Positions 35,205 through 48,547 of a stretch of DNA of 64,000 bases are shown in pieces. Source of the stretch: Telmatactis stephensoni (taxonomy: Eukaryota; Cnidaria; Anthozoa; Actiniaria; Isophelliidae); the NCBI GenBank assembly GCA_029948255.1, contig JALIZF010001843.1, positions 124,001-188,000 of the forward strand, written 5' to 3'. The notes under the pieces are model-generated. The model was not told where the DNA came from. It was given only the letters and a program-made list of their open reading frames with translations, and searched no databases. The position numbers and the translations under genes are program-made. Position 1 is the stretch's first letter, and every line of letters begins with the position of its first letter.

Positions 35205-38200
35205 TTATCTGTCTGTGCCATATAAAGTCATGGAGATTGATTTTAGATAACCTGGATATTTACTCTTCTTTCTATACATTCCAAAATTTTCCTCATCTTC
35301 TAAGACCTCTTGAAGCTGTCTGGCCTCATCTTGGGATGCAATTTCATCTCTCATATAATCACTACCATATCGTCCATGCCTGATTTCATCACGGAATTTG
35401 TCATAGTGATTGGCTAGGTCATCAGCCTCTTGTCTCTTGCTCTTGTGTCTATGTGGCACTGGGATTTCATCTCTGTGGGCTTTCTTTTTACGTCGTGCAT
35501 CAATCTCCTGTTTTTCCTCCTCTTCCACATCTACAGTATCTTTCTTCCTGTTCAAGGAGTCAGAATTATCTTTAAAGATAATTTGCCACCATCCTCTAGG
35601 ATTTTCTCCCCACATATGCACTGTCATAAAAGTCCAGTCTTTGAGTCCATTTGTAGAGTGGTCATAGCGTCGGGTTGAGAGCAGCATACTCCTGGTACCC
35701 ATTGGTGATACAAGATCAATGCTTAAAGCCCCACGACGATCATGCTGCAATGACACAGTAACTTGAACATGTTCAAGTCTCTTGATGGAATTTTTAGTGC
35801 CTGCACAACCATCAGTCCGTAGGCGAACCTTCAATATTCCATTCCTTTCAAAGAGCTTCTTTTCATCCTTGATACCTTTAACATGGCAGATATGTTGATC
35901 AGGTACGTGCTTCCATTTTAGTGCTGCATTAATCAGAGCTGAGCCATTAAGTCGACCAAAACCAAACTTGTGGTTGAATAGAATATTTGCACCGTTGAAT
36001 TTCCAACCGTTATCTTTGGTGCTTGTTTTCTGAGCTGTAAGGACTACAATATGCTGAAGATCTCTCCAAGTTAGGTTTGGATTGGCTTGAAGGACTAAGG
36101 CAAAAATACCAGAAGCAAGAGGTGCGGCTGATGATGTTCCACGGAAAGTTTCTGTACATTTATGGTGGAGATCTGTTGTTATCAACTTAAATTCTTCTTC
36201 ATTTCCTCTATGGCTGTCACCAGTGTATGTGACACACATTGTAGAAGAGCATTGTTCATCATAGTAGGTAGACAGACCATAGGAACTGATAGCTCCAACT
36301 GATATGGTGTAAATACTTGAAGTATAACCATCACAGTTGCAATCATCATCAACTAAGCCACCATTACCAGTTGCCCACACATATATCGATCCTTTTCCTG
36401 AAATCATAGAATAATAATAAAATGTAAATTATAGTTCTTTTTAGTGGAGCTAGTAATACTTGCAAGTGCGGAGTATCAACCAAAGCAAAAACGAAATACT
36501 AACAAAATTACAATCCCTTACTAGGAAATCTAAAAAAAATGGATTTAAAAAAAATATTGACGCCTTATTGACACATCTGTTAAGAAACCTACATTAAATA
36601 GGATGCATTTGATTGTCTTTCCGCTGTTCACCGACAAACGAAAGGAAGCCATTCTTATGCCCCCGAAAGCCATTTGGATGCTCACAACTCCCGAATTCTA
36701 AAATTTTAAATATGGATCGAGGAAAGGAAATCGAATACCTCTATTTCGCAACAATCAATCGTCAAATCTTTAGCACCTTGTCAAAAATTTTACCTTACTC
36801 CAAACACCACTAATGCAAATCCAATGTACATATGAAAACGCACTTTTTCTCAACTATAGACTTGTCGTAAAAATAGAACAATATTATCATAACAGAAGAT
36901 GGAGCTTTCTTCGAAATGTGATCCAAAACAGTTGCACAGATGGTAAAGCCGATGTTGTTTTGTATTTTTATGTGAAAACATATCCTAAGCATACAAGAAA
37001 GGTTTCAGTCTTCCACCCACGCCATAACCAAGTTACTTTTCAACAATTATTTTGTCGGGAAATAAAATGAGATTTAATTATTGTTTTACGATTAATATTT
37101 TTATTTTTATAGACTCTTAAATGTAAGATTTATTGTCAGCCACACTCAAAGGAAATTCAGAATATTGCGGATAAATGAAAACATGATCGAAAAGTCATTT
37201 TCACGGTATGTGATTGCGAAGAATTCACGCACTGAATAATTAATGACCGCAGAATCGCATTTTTGAGCGACACATATTGAAATCAAACATTGAAATCAAA
37301 CATTGAAATCACATATTGAAATCAAACATTGAAATCAAACATTTTTAGTCAAAATGAGGCCGCAAAAAGATAAAAATCCAAATTTGAATAAAAACAAATT
37401 GGGAGCTATTTTTTCCGAATATGTAGAAAAAAAATTTTTTGAAGAAAAAATATTGTTCTATACAAGTAAACATAGCATACCTCCTCGGCCATACTTGGCT
37501 CCATCACTCAAGGCTTTTTGACCAAGTCTACCAGGTCTTCCAAACGTTTTCCCGTCATCTTTAGGGCCCCAGCAATTGCTGTAGATATCAACATATTGAG
37601 GCTTAAAGCTTAGAGCCCTTGCTTCAAGAGCATCAGTAGCTGTTCCGTCAAGCATTCGAACTCCTCCAAGACTCACGTTCGGAGCGACTCCGACGCCACA
37701 TATATGATTATCAGCTTCGGCTCCGACCTCCCCGCCGCATTTGGTTCCATGAGCGTTATAGGGGTCTTTATCGTTAGGGAATGGATCGTGATCATTTGGG
37801 TCGTCGCTATTTAGATCGGTACTTGCTTTAGGATCGTAATTTCGTTTTAAATCGGGATGAGTATGGTCGAGACCATCATCTAAAATACTGACAACAACTC
37901 CTTTTCCTGAATATCCACGTTTCCAAACAGGCACAACGCTGATGTCGTTGCCTTCAGGGACGCCAAATTGACCGTAGTTTTTCAGATACCACTGGGAAGG
38001 CCACTTTGGATCATTCACAATTCTTTTATCTCGTTCTTCTTCGAGTTCTTTTTGCTCTCTCTGTCGTAAGAGATCGATAAAATCTCTCTTTTCTCTTTCT
38101 AGAATTCGTTGCCGCTCTGCCCATCTCACTCTAGGGTGAGCGATGAGCCGCTTGGTTCTTGACATTGTACTTCGTCTCATTCGAGCAGCAGTTGAGTCAT

Positions 38201-38450
38201 GAACAAATTCAAAATGTCCTGGTAATGATCCAATTCTTCCATTATTTCTAAAACCATAACTTCTAGCGATTTTGTCCGCTAGGGAATCGTCATCTGTATC
38301 AAGCTGAACTGCCCAACGATCACTCAAGCGTTTTCCATCTTCATTTTCAAACGGAGTAAACTCTTCCGCTTCTTCGACTTCAGACAAATAAACTACTCCA
38401 AATAAGCATACCAAGATCACCAAAAACGATATAGATGATCTGGACTTCAT
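35205..38450 (-). CDS. Kexin/furin-type proprotein convertase with P-domain insertion
   Basis: Secretory-pathway serine endoprotease that cleaves precursors after dibasic sites. Two coding exons, 38450..37481 and 36397..35205, phase 1, 720 residues. Residues 7-23 are a hydrophobic signal peptide. The propeptide has RTKR (98-101) and ends at RDKR (140-143) before [13 protein letters not shown], the usual mature start. Catalytic Asp191 (SILDDG), His234 (NAHGTKC) and Ser412 ([13 protein letters not shown]); the oxyanion residue is Asn335 (VWATGNGG), as in furin and PC1/3 rather than the Asp of PC2. The P domain begins near 490 ([16 protein letters not shown]) but about 100 charged residues (about 602-703) interrupt it before its last strand, [12 protein letters not shown]. 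The protein ends at once, with no Cys-rich, transmembrane or amphipathic tail. SNCWGP replaces the usual SASWGP. Subfamily uncertain (PC1/2-like). Confidence 0.9.
37276..37341. repeat. 13-bp tandem repeat
   Basis: About five copies of ATTGAAATCAAAC in the convertase intron. Confidence 0.85.
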
Positions 38451-41276
38451 TTGGAATGTTAAAGGACACGAAGTCCCCGTTCGCTACTGTATTATTCACC
38501 AAATGAGTGAAGATCGCTGAGAATAAATCTTGTTGCGATCATCAAGTCACCTATGCATAAATTAGCAACAACCGCCGAAAGTCGACCAATGACTTGACAG
38601 CACTCTGTCAAACGCGGGGGAAGTTGCCAAGATACGGCTGTGACATCAAAGAAGTGGATCGAACTTTTGTAATGCCATTTACTATTTATTTCCGCTATTT
38701 TTCACAGATGTCTTCGTCGCATTGAATGTTGTCATAAGGATATTGAAATTCGTATGGAAATCGTACTCACTTTCTCACTTTCTGTACAAAACTGTATTTA
38801 CTAATTTCGTTCTGAGTCGCCGTTATGCGCTGTCAAGCGCAGTTCCTTTTTCTAATATTACGATTGCTATTTCTAGCTATTTTTCCCCACAGATCCGCGA
38901 CGTCATTTCATTCTGTATTGATCTAGTTTTCACCCTCTGTAGTTTTCAGACTGTGAAATTTTAAATAATAAAAAAAGAAAGAATGAGAAATAAAATGTGA
39001 TGAAAGATGGTGATTAGCGTGGGGAAGGTTTAGAATGTACTTAAAAGTAGTCATTTAGCGATAGAAATCTCGAAGTGATCCAGACAAGAAATGTCTTATA
39101 TTATCTATTTATCGCTAGATATTTAGCAGTGCATGAAATTCAGCGTTTTTTAAGAGCGTTTTAAACAGAAAATGACAGATTGAATTTCGACCCAAAATGT
39201 GAGACAAAAACTAGTTTACAATAAGGAGCAGAAAGACAAGTGAAAGACACAGGTTACGAAACAAAGTAACGAACTACTGAGAAAAGAATAAATAGATGAA
39301 TAAAAAAAGAAACTAAAAGAAGAGGAAAAAAGAAAACAAAAATAGCGACAATTCGTTTGAACTCGTAAGATTCATTCAGTTAGTAATTTGTGGTACATTT
39401 CTGAGTTTTCACAAAAGAACATCTGTTGATCAATGCAACGTGACATAATTGTATAACAGTGTTGGCGTTGCCCTATGCGTCAATGGGAAATGAAATGTCA
39501 GAACTCGATTATTGTTCTTTGTTCTCTTTTGCAATTTTCACCCACCTGTTCTGTAATGGTCTGTGACAAATAACTAACTACGCTTAGAGGCGCGCGCCTC
39601 GCTCTCTCCGCGTTGTTCCCAATAATAACAAGGTTAGAGGAAAGCTCGTTGGATTCAGTGTTAACTTTGTGCCATAATCTCGTGGATTATAATTTAGCGA
39701 AACCTACTTACGTGGGAACAATTTACGAGAATCGATCAACTCTATTATTATTCCATGTCAGAAATATGTAGGATAAACTATGAAACAAAGATATCTCCTC
39801 CGCTTGAAACTGAATGAAAAATCCTTCAGGAGGCAAACAAATATCCGATTACAAACGGAAGGCCATTGTAAAGTTTAGAAAACATTTTGGTGTTGATTGC
39901 TTAGGAATAACGCGAAATGACCTATTTGTAGCGGAATAGAAAAACTTGATTTAGGGTAGTGTATCTTAGAAAAATATAAACACGCACAAATGTTATAGAA
40001 AGGAGAAAAAGGGACACGACGGTGTGTGTGTGGGCAATGAATACTCAAATCCAGTGCTGTGTGCTTTGGGTTTGAATCAGCGTTTCTAGTTATAATGATA
40101 ATCTTTGTTTTAGTGGTATTTTTTACCCAGTCATTGTGAAGCCAGAACAGCTTTCAAGTACACCAAACATTGTTTATCACCCATCCCTTGTAAAGCCATA
40201 ACTGCTTTCAAATCCACCAAACATTTACTCTTCTTATTTGAAGTTCGATTATTAAGGGAATAAAACGCGCGCCCCAGCTGTAGACAAGAAGCTACCCCCT
40301 TTGCATAATTACCCACTCCGCCAGAGTACCTAGTTTCGACTGAGAATTGGTTGAGTTAAGGGCAGCGTCAGCTTAATAATGCTTCGTTTTCATTGAGATA
40401 ACCGATGGGTGAGCAAGCACAAGAAAGAGGAAGTGAAACTAAACGCGTAATTATGCCAACCAAGAGAATCAGGTTTACAGTTCATATGCGGTTAATTTTG
40501 AAATTGAAATCAAGGATTAGTTTTCATTTTTCATCGCGTGTTATCTAATTTCTTGAAAATCAAGGAAATCTTTAAATGAGTGAGAAATAAGGAAAGTTAA
40601 AAAGCCTGGTTCACTTATTCTATCAAGGAAATTTGTATTTTATTTATTTTGTTGTTTTAATATGTTGTTAGTTTGTAGGCCGGTCTCTTTCGGTCGAGTC
40701 GACCATGAAAATGTTACATGAGCAATTTTAAAACTTTATTCTTATATATTATTCAAACTGATGTCAAAGGGAATGTGAAAAATAAAATGAACAAAACTTT
40801 CAATTCAACGCCTACGTCAATTGAAAATTGAGCAATAAAAATAAAAGTTAATGACGATTAAATTGGACAATCAATAGGTGATAAAAGAGGAATTTCCCAG
40901 TTCAATCAAGGTATTGAAAATTAGGGGATGCATATGTTGCCATTAAAAGTTGGACGGATTTAACAAGGGTTTAATCGGAGAAAATTATGTCAAGTAATAC
41001 TTGGCAAAGTGAAAGGACATTTAAATGTTGACAAAAATTAAAACACTTTCGAATACTTAAAGTAAATATGACTCGGATTTGCTAGATATCAATATTTTGT
41101 ACTGTCACCCCCTAAGGGGGCTTTCATTGACGATCACTCCAGGCATGTTGATATTTGATAAGAGGGAAACAGAAAATAGAAAATATTCTAATAATAAAGG
41201 AAAAGCACACATGAAACCGAAAACTAACATGTACATGAGCAAATTTTGAAGTATGGCCCTTTGTAGCAGGTGCATA

Positions 41277-42540
41277 CAGTCCTCTCTCTCTTAGTGATCG
41301 CCTAGTAAGCGACCCCTCCCATAAGCAATCACTTTGTAAATGACCATTTTGTTCCAGTCATTTGTTATAAAAACTCTTATAAGCGACCACCTCCCATAAG
41401 CGACCCCTCCCATAAGCTTCCACTTTGTAAATGACCATTTTGTTCCACAGTCATTTTAGACAAGGCGCATTTTCGAAAAATCAGTTTCCTGGAGGCATTT
41501 TGGGGTAGAGGCTGGTAACATAACTATTCTAAACTAATTTTTCATGCTGAATCCGAATATGACTGTTACCAAGACGTATTCTGCAATCTTATCGTGCAAA
41601 TGACGTATTTTGTGAATTACTACAGTCATTTCATACTAACGGCATTTTCATGTAATTACAAAAGTTCTCAAACTTAATTAAAAACAATTACCATAGCTGG
41701 AAAGAGCAAATCAAAATCAGTAAAACTGTGAAGTTTGAAGGATATAAGTTGAAAACTCAAGGAGATACGAATTTTAAAAAACGAAATTTTGTATGAAAAC
41801 ACTTACAGTTATGCAAGAGATACAAACAAATTTCGTTTCAAATTTCCAGTCATTTGTTATAAAAACTCTCATAAGCGACCACCTCCCATAAGTGATCACC
41901 TCTCGTAAGCGACCCCTCCCATAAGCAATCACTTTGTAAATGACCATTTTGTTCCACAGTCATTTGTTATAAAAACTCTCATAAGCGACCACCTCCCATA
42001 AGCAATTACCTCTCGTAAGCGACCCCTCCCATAAGCAAACACTTTGTAAATGACCATTTTGTTCCACAGTCATTTGTTATTAAAAAAATCTCTCATAAGC
42101 GACCACTTATGAATATTTTTAAGCGACCACGACCACTTTTTGGGCTGAAAATTTGGTGTATCGTATTGTTTGGCTCCGGTAAGAGACCACTCAATATTCT
42201 CTCACCTCGTTTTGATAGTTGTCAAGTACAAATGACAACTTCGAAAGTTAAGTTAGACTGCTTAACCTAATACTCTGGATAAAAGACGGACATTATCCTG
42301 CTCCACCCTTGTCTTATCCATTTCAGAATGGACAAGCCCAAACAAGGCGTGTTCTCAAAAGCCTATAAAGAAGCTTTATGGAGAAGATCAGTGTCTATCG
42401 GGATACCAAAAATAAATAAATTAATTAATTAATATAAATTCCCTACAATAAGCTAATCTGTACACCATGGCGCTTGTATTTTCCCGTAAGCAACCACTTT
42501 TTGCACCAACTTTGGTCGCTTACGAAAGAGTTGATTACAA
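41277..42540. repeat. Dispersed repeat cluster, AAGCGACCACCTCCCATAAG type
   Basis: Multiple copies of CCCATAAGC(A/G)A and CACTTTGTAAATGACCATTT with GTTCCACAGTCATTTGTTAT occur at about 41310-41450 and 41850-42130, flanking about 400 bp of non-repetitive DNA. A decayed inverted form (GTAAGCAACCAC / GGTCGCTTACG) ends near 42530. Probably a mobile element with internal subterminal repeats. Confidence 0.75.
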
Positions 42541-43019
42541 GAAGTTATTTTAACCTTTTGCTCCTTTCCATGCATAGCCTCCTGTATGTTGTATCCATCA
42601 TTTCTCCATAAAAGAGCTGCAACTGAGTGGTTCTTTACGAGGGGAATTTTAGGATTCAAGCACGTACATAAATATCAACTTTTATATGTTTAACTACTCA
42701 ATACACCAAATCATGCTCATTAACCAACTTGCAATTTATTCACTTTTAACATGAAACAACAAAACTTACAATTCTTTAGCTTAGTATTGTATTTGATAAG
42801 AGTTAAGATTATAAACTATAAAATTAATTTTGTATCTTGTGAATTCCTTTTCTGACTAACCCAAAAAGCAAACGTTTTCTCAAAATTATTCACAACTTTT
42901 GCGAGCTCAGCAAGACTAAGTCAGTCTCACTATCCAAACACTGCAGAAATCAATTTTCTTTAACAGTCGTCTATATTTTTTATCTTTCCTTAACTTGCCC
43001 CCGAGTAGCTTATACCTGC

Positions 43020-43180
43020 ATCCCCTGTAGCCTATCTCAATCCCGAGTAGCCCGTCTGCATCCCGAGTAGCCTGCAGCATCCCGAGTACCCTGCGTGGCT
43101 TCTCTTCCATTCCTCTCTCTTCCCCCCTTCTTCCCCCCCCCCTCTTCACCCCCCCTCCCCCCTTTCTCCTCCCTTGACCA
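43020..43180. repeat. CCCGAGTAGCC repeat followed by pyrimidine tract
   Basis: Four loose copies of ATCCCGAGTAGCCTG at about 20-bp spacing run into an almost pure C/T tract (about 43095-43175). Similar in composition to the tracts at 9884 and 10267. It lies just downstream of the USP38 stop. Confidence 0.65.
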
Positions 43181-43210
43181 CCAAGTACGCAAGCTATGTG
43201 CTTAATGTCT

Positions 43211-46200
43211 TCAGAAAATAAATCGATTAAAAGGTGTCGAGAAACCAGGTCCAGGTGCACAGCTATTTCCGGAAGGACCATCCTCATCGTCGTCATTGTC
43301 ACGTGGTCGTTGTGTTGAAGTCACCTTCGGCTTACTGAACATGCGCGATTCTTGTTCGATTTCCTGTAAAGATGAGGAGAAATCGTGAGGACGACAATCA
43401 GTTAACCCGGTGTTGTATATAGTAGTTGTATTTTGGAGTTAAATTATTATAAATATTTTTTTAACGATTTGACATGCTCTTAATACTCGTCAAAGGGAAA
43501 TGGGCGAAAATACATTGAATAAAGCAAACTGGCTCGATGTTGACTTTATAAAGTACCAAGTTCATACCTGACCTTGGCCACGCCTTCCCGCCTAAGAATG
43601 CTTCATAAATGACTAGTTCTTTATATCATTCAGTCAGGACCCAATATTCTCAAATTCTGTCTTCCCCACCAACTCGAAAAGATTTCCATTACTTTCCGCG
43701 AGAATTCGAATAGCTAGTATTACTTCTACTGATTTTATCTGATCACTATCTAATTAATCCTACCGCACTTTGTACGTTTCCTTTCATTCACGAGAGAAAA
43801 GCGTCATGTCAATACACATCATAGATTAACTGTAAAGTATATACTGGAGGGGATGATATCCCCGGAAAAATTAAAATCTCAGAAAAATTGCGGCCCTATT
43901 GAGTCATATAAACTTCGGTCATCAGAAGACGCGCAAACGAAAGTGCATTTCTTTGAGTTGGACTTTCTCCGTAGGCACTTCTTTTTATCATATTTTTGTC
44001 AATATTACAGTAAGTAAATACAACAAGCTTTGTTACATCCGCTCGGTCGCTCAGGCCCGAAGTCGTCTGGCTTAAGAGAGGATCGGCGTAGTTCTAATCA
44101 TGTCGCCGTGTTTCTATTCTTCGGCGCTAAAGAGTCAAGAATTGACTTGATGGTTTTACGAGGCATATATAAGGAATTTAGTCAAAACCCTTTGCGCTAC
44201 TATCATTCTAGATCATTTGACGATAATGAAGAAGAATAAAAAGTTTAACGTATGCTTCATTTTCTTTTTGATCAAAGATAACCACACGCAATGGTGCAAT
44301 GACTTGGTAAACACACATCTCAGCCCTTCACTAATTTAAAAGCCTTGACTTCTGTAGCGCGACTATTACAGTAAGTAATTTGATGTAAGATAACCAAACA
44401 TAATACTTTAAGAAACTATGCTCATATGCAATGAATATGAATTATATGATTCAATTGTACCGATCCCGGTTCCGCGGAAACTCAGGGTCTTATCAGACTT
44501 TTCCTCGATCAAACGTGATTACAAAACGTGTCAAGTTATCAGTGAGGAAGTTAAATGGATGGAAGGGAAAAGGGAAGGGAAACGAAATATTGGAACAAGG
44601 GAAAAGCGTGGAGTAACGGTGGTAGAGGATTAAGAATTGGAAAAAGAATGGGGAAAAAATATGATCTTAAAAATAAAAGGCTGCATGCGGACAATGATAG
44701 ATGCAAGACAAAACAAAATGAAAATAAAAGAACAAGAGTAAAAAACATGGGAGGGTTTGAAAGAGTATCAAGTAAAACACGATTAAATGGAAATTAATAA
44801 TGTTCGTTTTTTGAAACTGGTTTGTACGTAGATGTTGTGTTCGTTTTTGTTAAAAAAAAGAAAAAAATGCTCGTCCATCAGACTTCATCTAATCCACTCT
44901 TTTTTCACTTTTTACGAAGTTATTTCATTTGATGATATCAAACGAAACACTCTTTCAGAAAACGTATATATGACTGAACCAGACTAGCTCTTAGAATTCG
45001 ACTATATTTCCATACTTTTGTATGTGTGCTTTTGCCTGTCAAGGTCTTCTAGATATTATCAAGTTAATGTAAATATTTTTATCACAAACGAGAACTGATT
45101 AAAGAGCACATGATCGAAGAGAATTCCAATGACAACACCTTTTCTAAATGTCGAGAAAAATCAATAAGTATAATGGATTGGAGAAAAGACTATACTATAG
45201 ACGTCAAGAAAGAGTAAATAAAATGCAATAAACAGAAAAGTGTATTTTCTTTGTGGAAATAACCATGATAAAGAAATATTGACAAAGTTATAGGACAAAT
45301 GAAGATCACAAATCCACAACGACCGACTGTTGGCTACCTTGTGTCAAAAAGGGAAATTTCTGCGTCTGATTTACTGGGTTCCACTAGTTGGGCAAAATGA
45401 AAAATTGTGTCAACATTAAGTGAAGGGAAATCCGGGAAATCCGATAAGTTCTCGTTTACGATTAACAATATTGACGCTAAGATCATAATAATATCCAAAA
45501 AACCTTGACAGGCAAAAGCACATAAAAGACGTATTGTCTACATGTAAAAATATAGTCGAATTCTAAGAGGTGGTCTGACTGACGCATTATTGTTGTGAAA
45601 TACGATGAATGCTAAGTGTTTCATTTGATCGAATCAGACGAGATGAATTCTTAGCCACATAGTGAAAATGAAAGACAAAATCATGAAGGAAGAAAAGACA
45701 ATTTAGCCTTAAAATGATTCATATTTTAAAAAATGGTTCGAGGTCTGATAGGCGCGCATTAGTGATCAATGTATTTGATTGAGAACCTTATTGACTTGGA
45801 TGGAAGAAAATTACTTCCAATTTGAACGTGAGTGGAAAGACAACTACCCAAATAAACATGAAATAAATGAATGACAAGTAAAATGAAACAAATGAATGAG
45901 AAGTGAAAAAAAAAAAACTATTGAAATGAATTAACAAAGTACACTTGAGCAAATAGATGACTAAAATACTGTTGTTGAAGCAATGAGTATTTCTCAAATA
46001 AAGGTTGTCCCTTTGTAATATCCAGTACTCAGAAACAAAACTTATGGATCTTAAAAACAATGTATCTTTGCAAATCTATGACCAATCATCTTACGTTTTA
46101 AATGCCGTAGACAACTTATTGATTAACTTATGAACTGCAATCATACGCAGACTCAGTATTGCACTGTCCATTGTTTTCTCTCATGAAATACAACACCGAG

Positions 46201-48472
46201 TCTGCCTATGTTGCTTCCGCTTCTACCGCTCGTGAAAACCAGGCTTAATTAACATCGATGTTTAACGATCGATGTTTAACGACGAGTACTTACCTTAAGG
46301 AACATAATGTTATCGTGGTTCACCGCATCCATGAATTCCTGTGGTATTTCTTCTTCTTCACTCGCCTCATTCTGTTCACTAGCCATTGCGTCTCGTCTAC
46401 TAATGTTCTTATAGATCAGTACGTAGGGCGTGTCTTTAGGAAATCGTTTAGTGATATCAGCAAATGATTCATAGTTAGCAAATGATACTCTGCTGTCGTT
46501 AAATAGACACCACGAGTTACTGGGATCTTGCTGAGCTGTTTTACTGTCTTTACTAGTATCCAAGCTAGTAGTACTTTCTTCTTGTTGAACGACTAGTCGA
46601 GATGGTCTTGCATAGCAATAATAGTGACCACTCTCCGACGATACCCCAGAATGCACCACCACAGAAGTCAAAGCGTACAGTATTTCAGAAGGGAACCTGT
46701 CGATAGCGTATTGAGAGCTTGGGTTTCCTCTGTCTGGAAAACGAGGGTGTGCAGATTGCGAGGTTGATTCGGTGTCTTGTCTGGTACACTTAGAGGGGGG
46801 TGCCTCGATTCTCTCTCTTTCTTCAGTAGTCAGTCTACGTTCTTCTAGTAACGAGGACCCCCCTTCGGTGTCTCTTTTATTGACTTCGCGTTTTTTCGGT
46901 TCGTCCTTGACGCGTACATTCGAGAGTTTTAATCTCAGGGGGTATGAAACACTTTGTAAGATTTTAGACCTTTGATGTGTGTCAGTGTTATAAGAGAACC
47001 GTTTCAAGGTCAGCACAAGAAAATTAGGAGCCTTAGAGATCACAACACTACGCTCTGCATCTTGTAAACTCTGACACTGTTCACAGTGGTACTGATTCGA
47101 TCCTTGAAGAACCTCAGGCTCAAAAAAGTATCCTAACATTTCTTCTAGTGAAATGCTTGGGTCTTCTGCCCCTACACCCATATTAGAAGCCTTTCCTTGC
47201 ACGGGGTTTCCTTTGGATAACGGATAAGTGTTAGATGAAGAGCTTGCTTCTGATTCTGAACTAGAGCCGTTCTCTCCCTGGGGTGTCGATGAGATGCTTG
47301 ACACAGGAGGGCGTTGGCCAATGTCCCCACCTTTTAGGTTTCTCTCTGTTGTAGGACAATCCGTGTTTTCCACTGCTGGTTGTTTAGAAGGGGGTTTCCC
47401 TACAGTCTTTGAGAAATCACGATCTATAGACGGGCTATTTTGAGGAAAGGCAAGCGGTAGGTCAGTAAAGACTTCTTCACGACACGACACGTAATTACAA
47501 CGACGACAACGATGACACACAACGAGTTTGCCCTCAAAAGTTTCCTCTATGATGTGATGATCCCGACGATTACGGGGTAACTTTTCTTTCAATTCAGCAA
47601 TATTTGAAATGGCTCGGTCTTCTTCTTCTAGTTTGTCGAGTAGGTATTTAAGAAATTCAGAGCAATCTTGTTGAGTTCCTGGTGAGAACCATGGAGGGCG
47701 TGCTATCTGAAGAAACTTGGACGGTGAGAAAGCGGTTCTCTAAAATACAATAAATTAATGCTTGATTAGTTGATTGAGCACAAAGCTACAAGTAGCAAAA
47801 GAGTTGTTCGAACACCTCAAAAAGAATGCAACATTTATAAAGTCTCTAACACTAAATGAATGGAAAACTAACGTTTAACCCATTGTTTTGTTTTGTTTTA
47901 TTTTGTTTCCTGCACTTCCAAAAGACATAAATTGTAAATATAACGCATTATTTTCTGGGAAATAAAGTCCTCCGAAACCTTTGAATTGAAAACTAGCCTG
48001 GTATACTTCTAACAAGAACAGAAATGTAGTCACATAACACGAGAAGCTACATAAACTCTCTAAAAGGAGACACTGAGCTGTTGGGGGCTTCTGTTTTGTC
48101 TTGGGAAAGTTCCAATCTCTATGTACCAACTATGATGGGTATTCCATAGTAACCCACCTGTGAAAATTTTAGAAAGACAAACGTTTCTTGTAGTCTGTAA
48201 AGAACTCTTTGTAGTACAGAAGTGGTAGGTCTGGCCATTAGAAGTGAGTTGAATCTGTTTGGAAAATAATGATAAATTTTACTTAGTATTTATAGCATTT
48301 ATACTCCACTTAGGTAATAGTTTGAAGATGCCTTACTGACTTTCAGAGCCTGCTTTTGGATTCTCCTAGAACGCGAGGGGTTGGGTTAGCAAAGGCAAAT
48401 GGTATTGGGTGTCTTAGCTGGTTAGCATAACAATTTTTCTTGAGTTCCTTCCTAAACTCACACCCATGATTT

Positions 48473-48547
<75 letters not shown>

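Larger units (their letters stand above)
38451..43210. other. Intergenic, convertase 5' side to USP38 3' end
   Basis: No gene recognised. The first few hundred bases should hold the convertase promoter; no clear TATA box was identified. Otherwise AT-rich unique sequence, a repeat block at 41277-42540 and a C-rich tract at 43020-43180. Confidence 0.5.

Noticed and set aside
35205..38450. Assignment of the convertase as PC2.
   Set aside because: PC2 has Asp at the oxyanion-hole position; this protein has Asn (VWATGNGG).
13083..42130. Repeated arrays considered as CRISPR or bacterial features.
   Set aside because: Repeats are tandem without unique spacers, and all genes are spliced animal genes.
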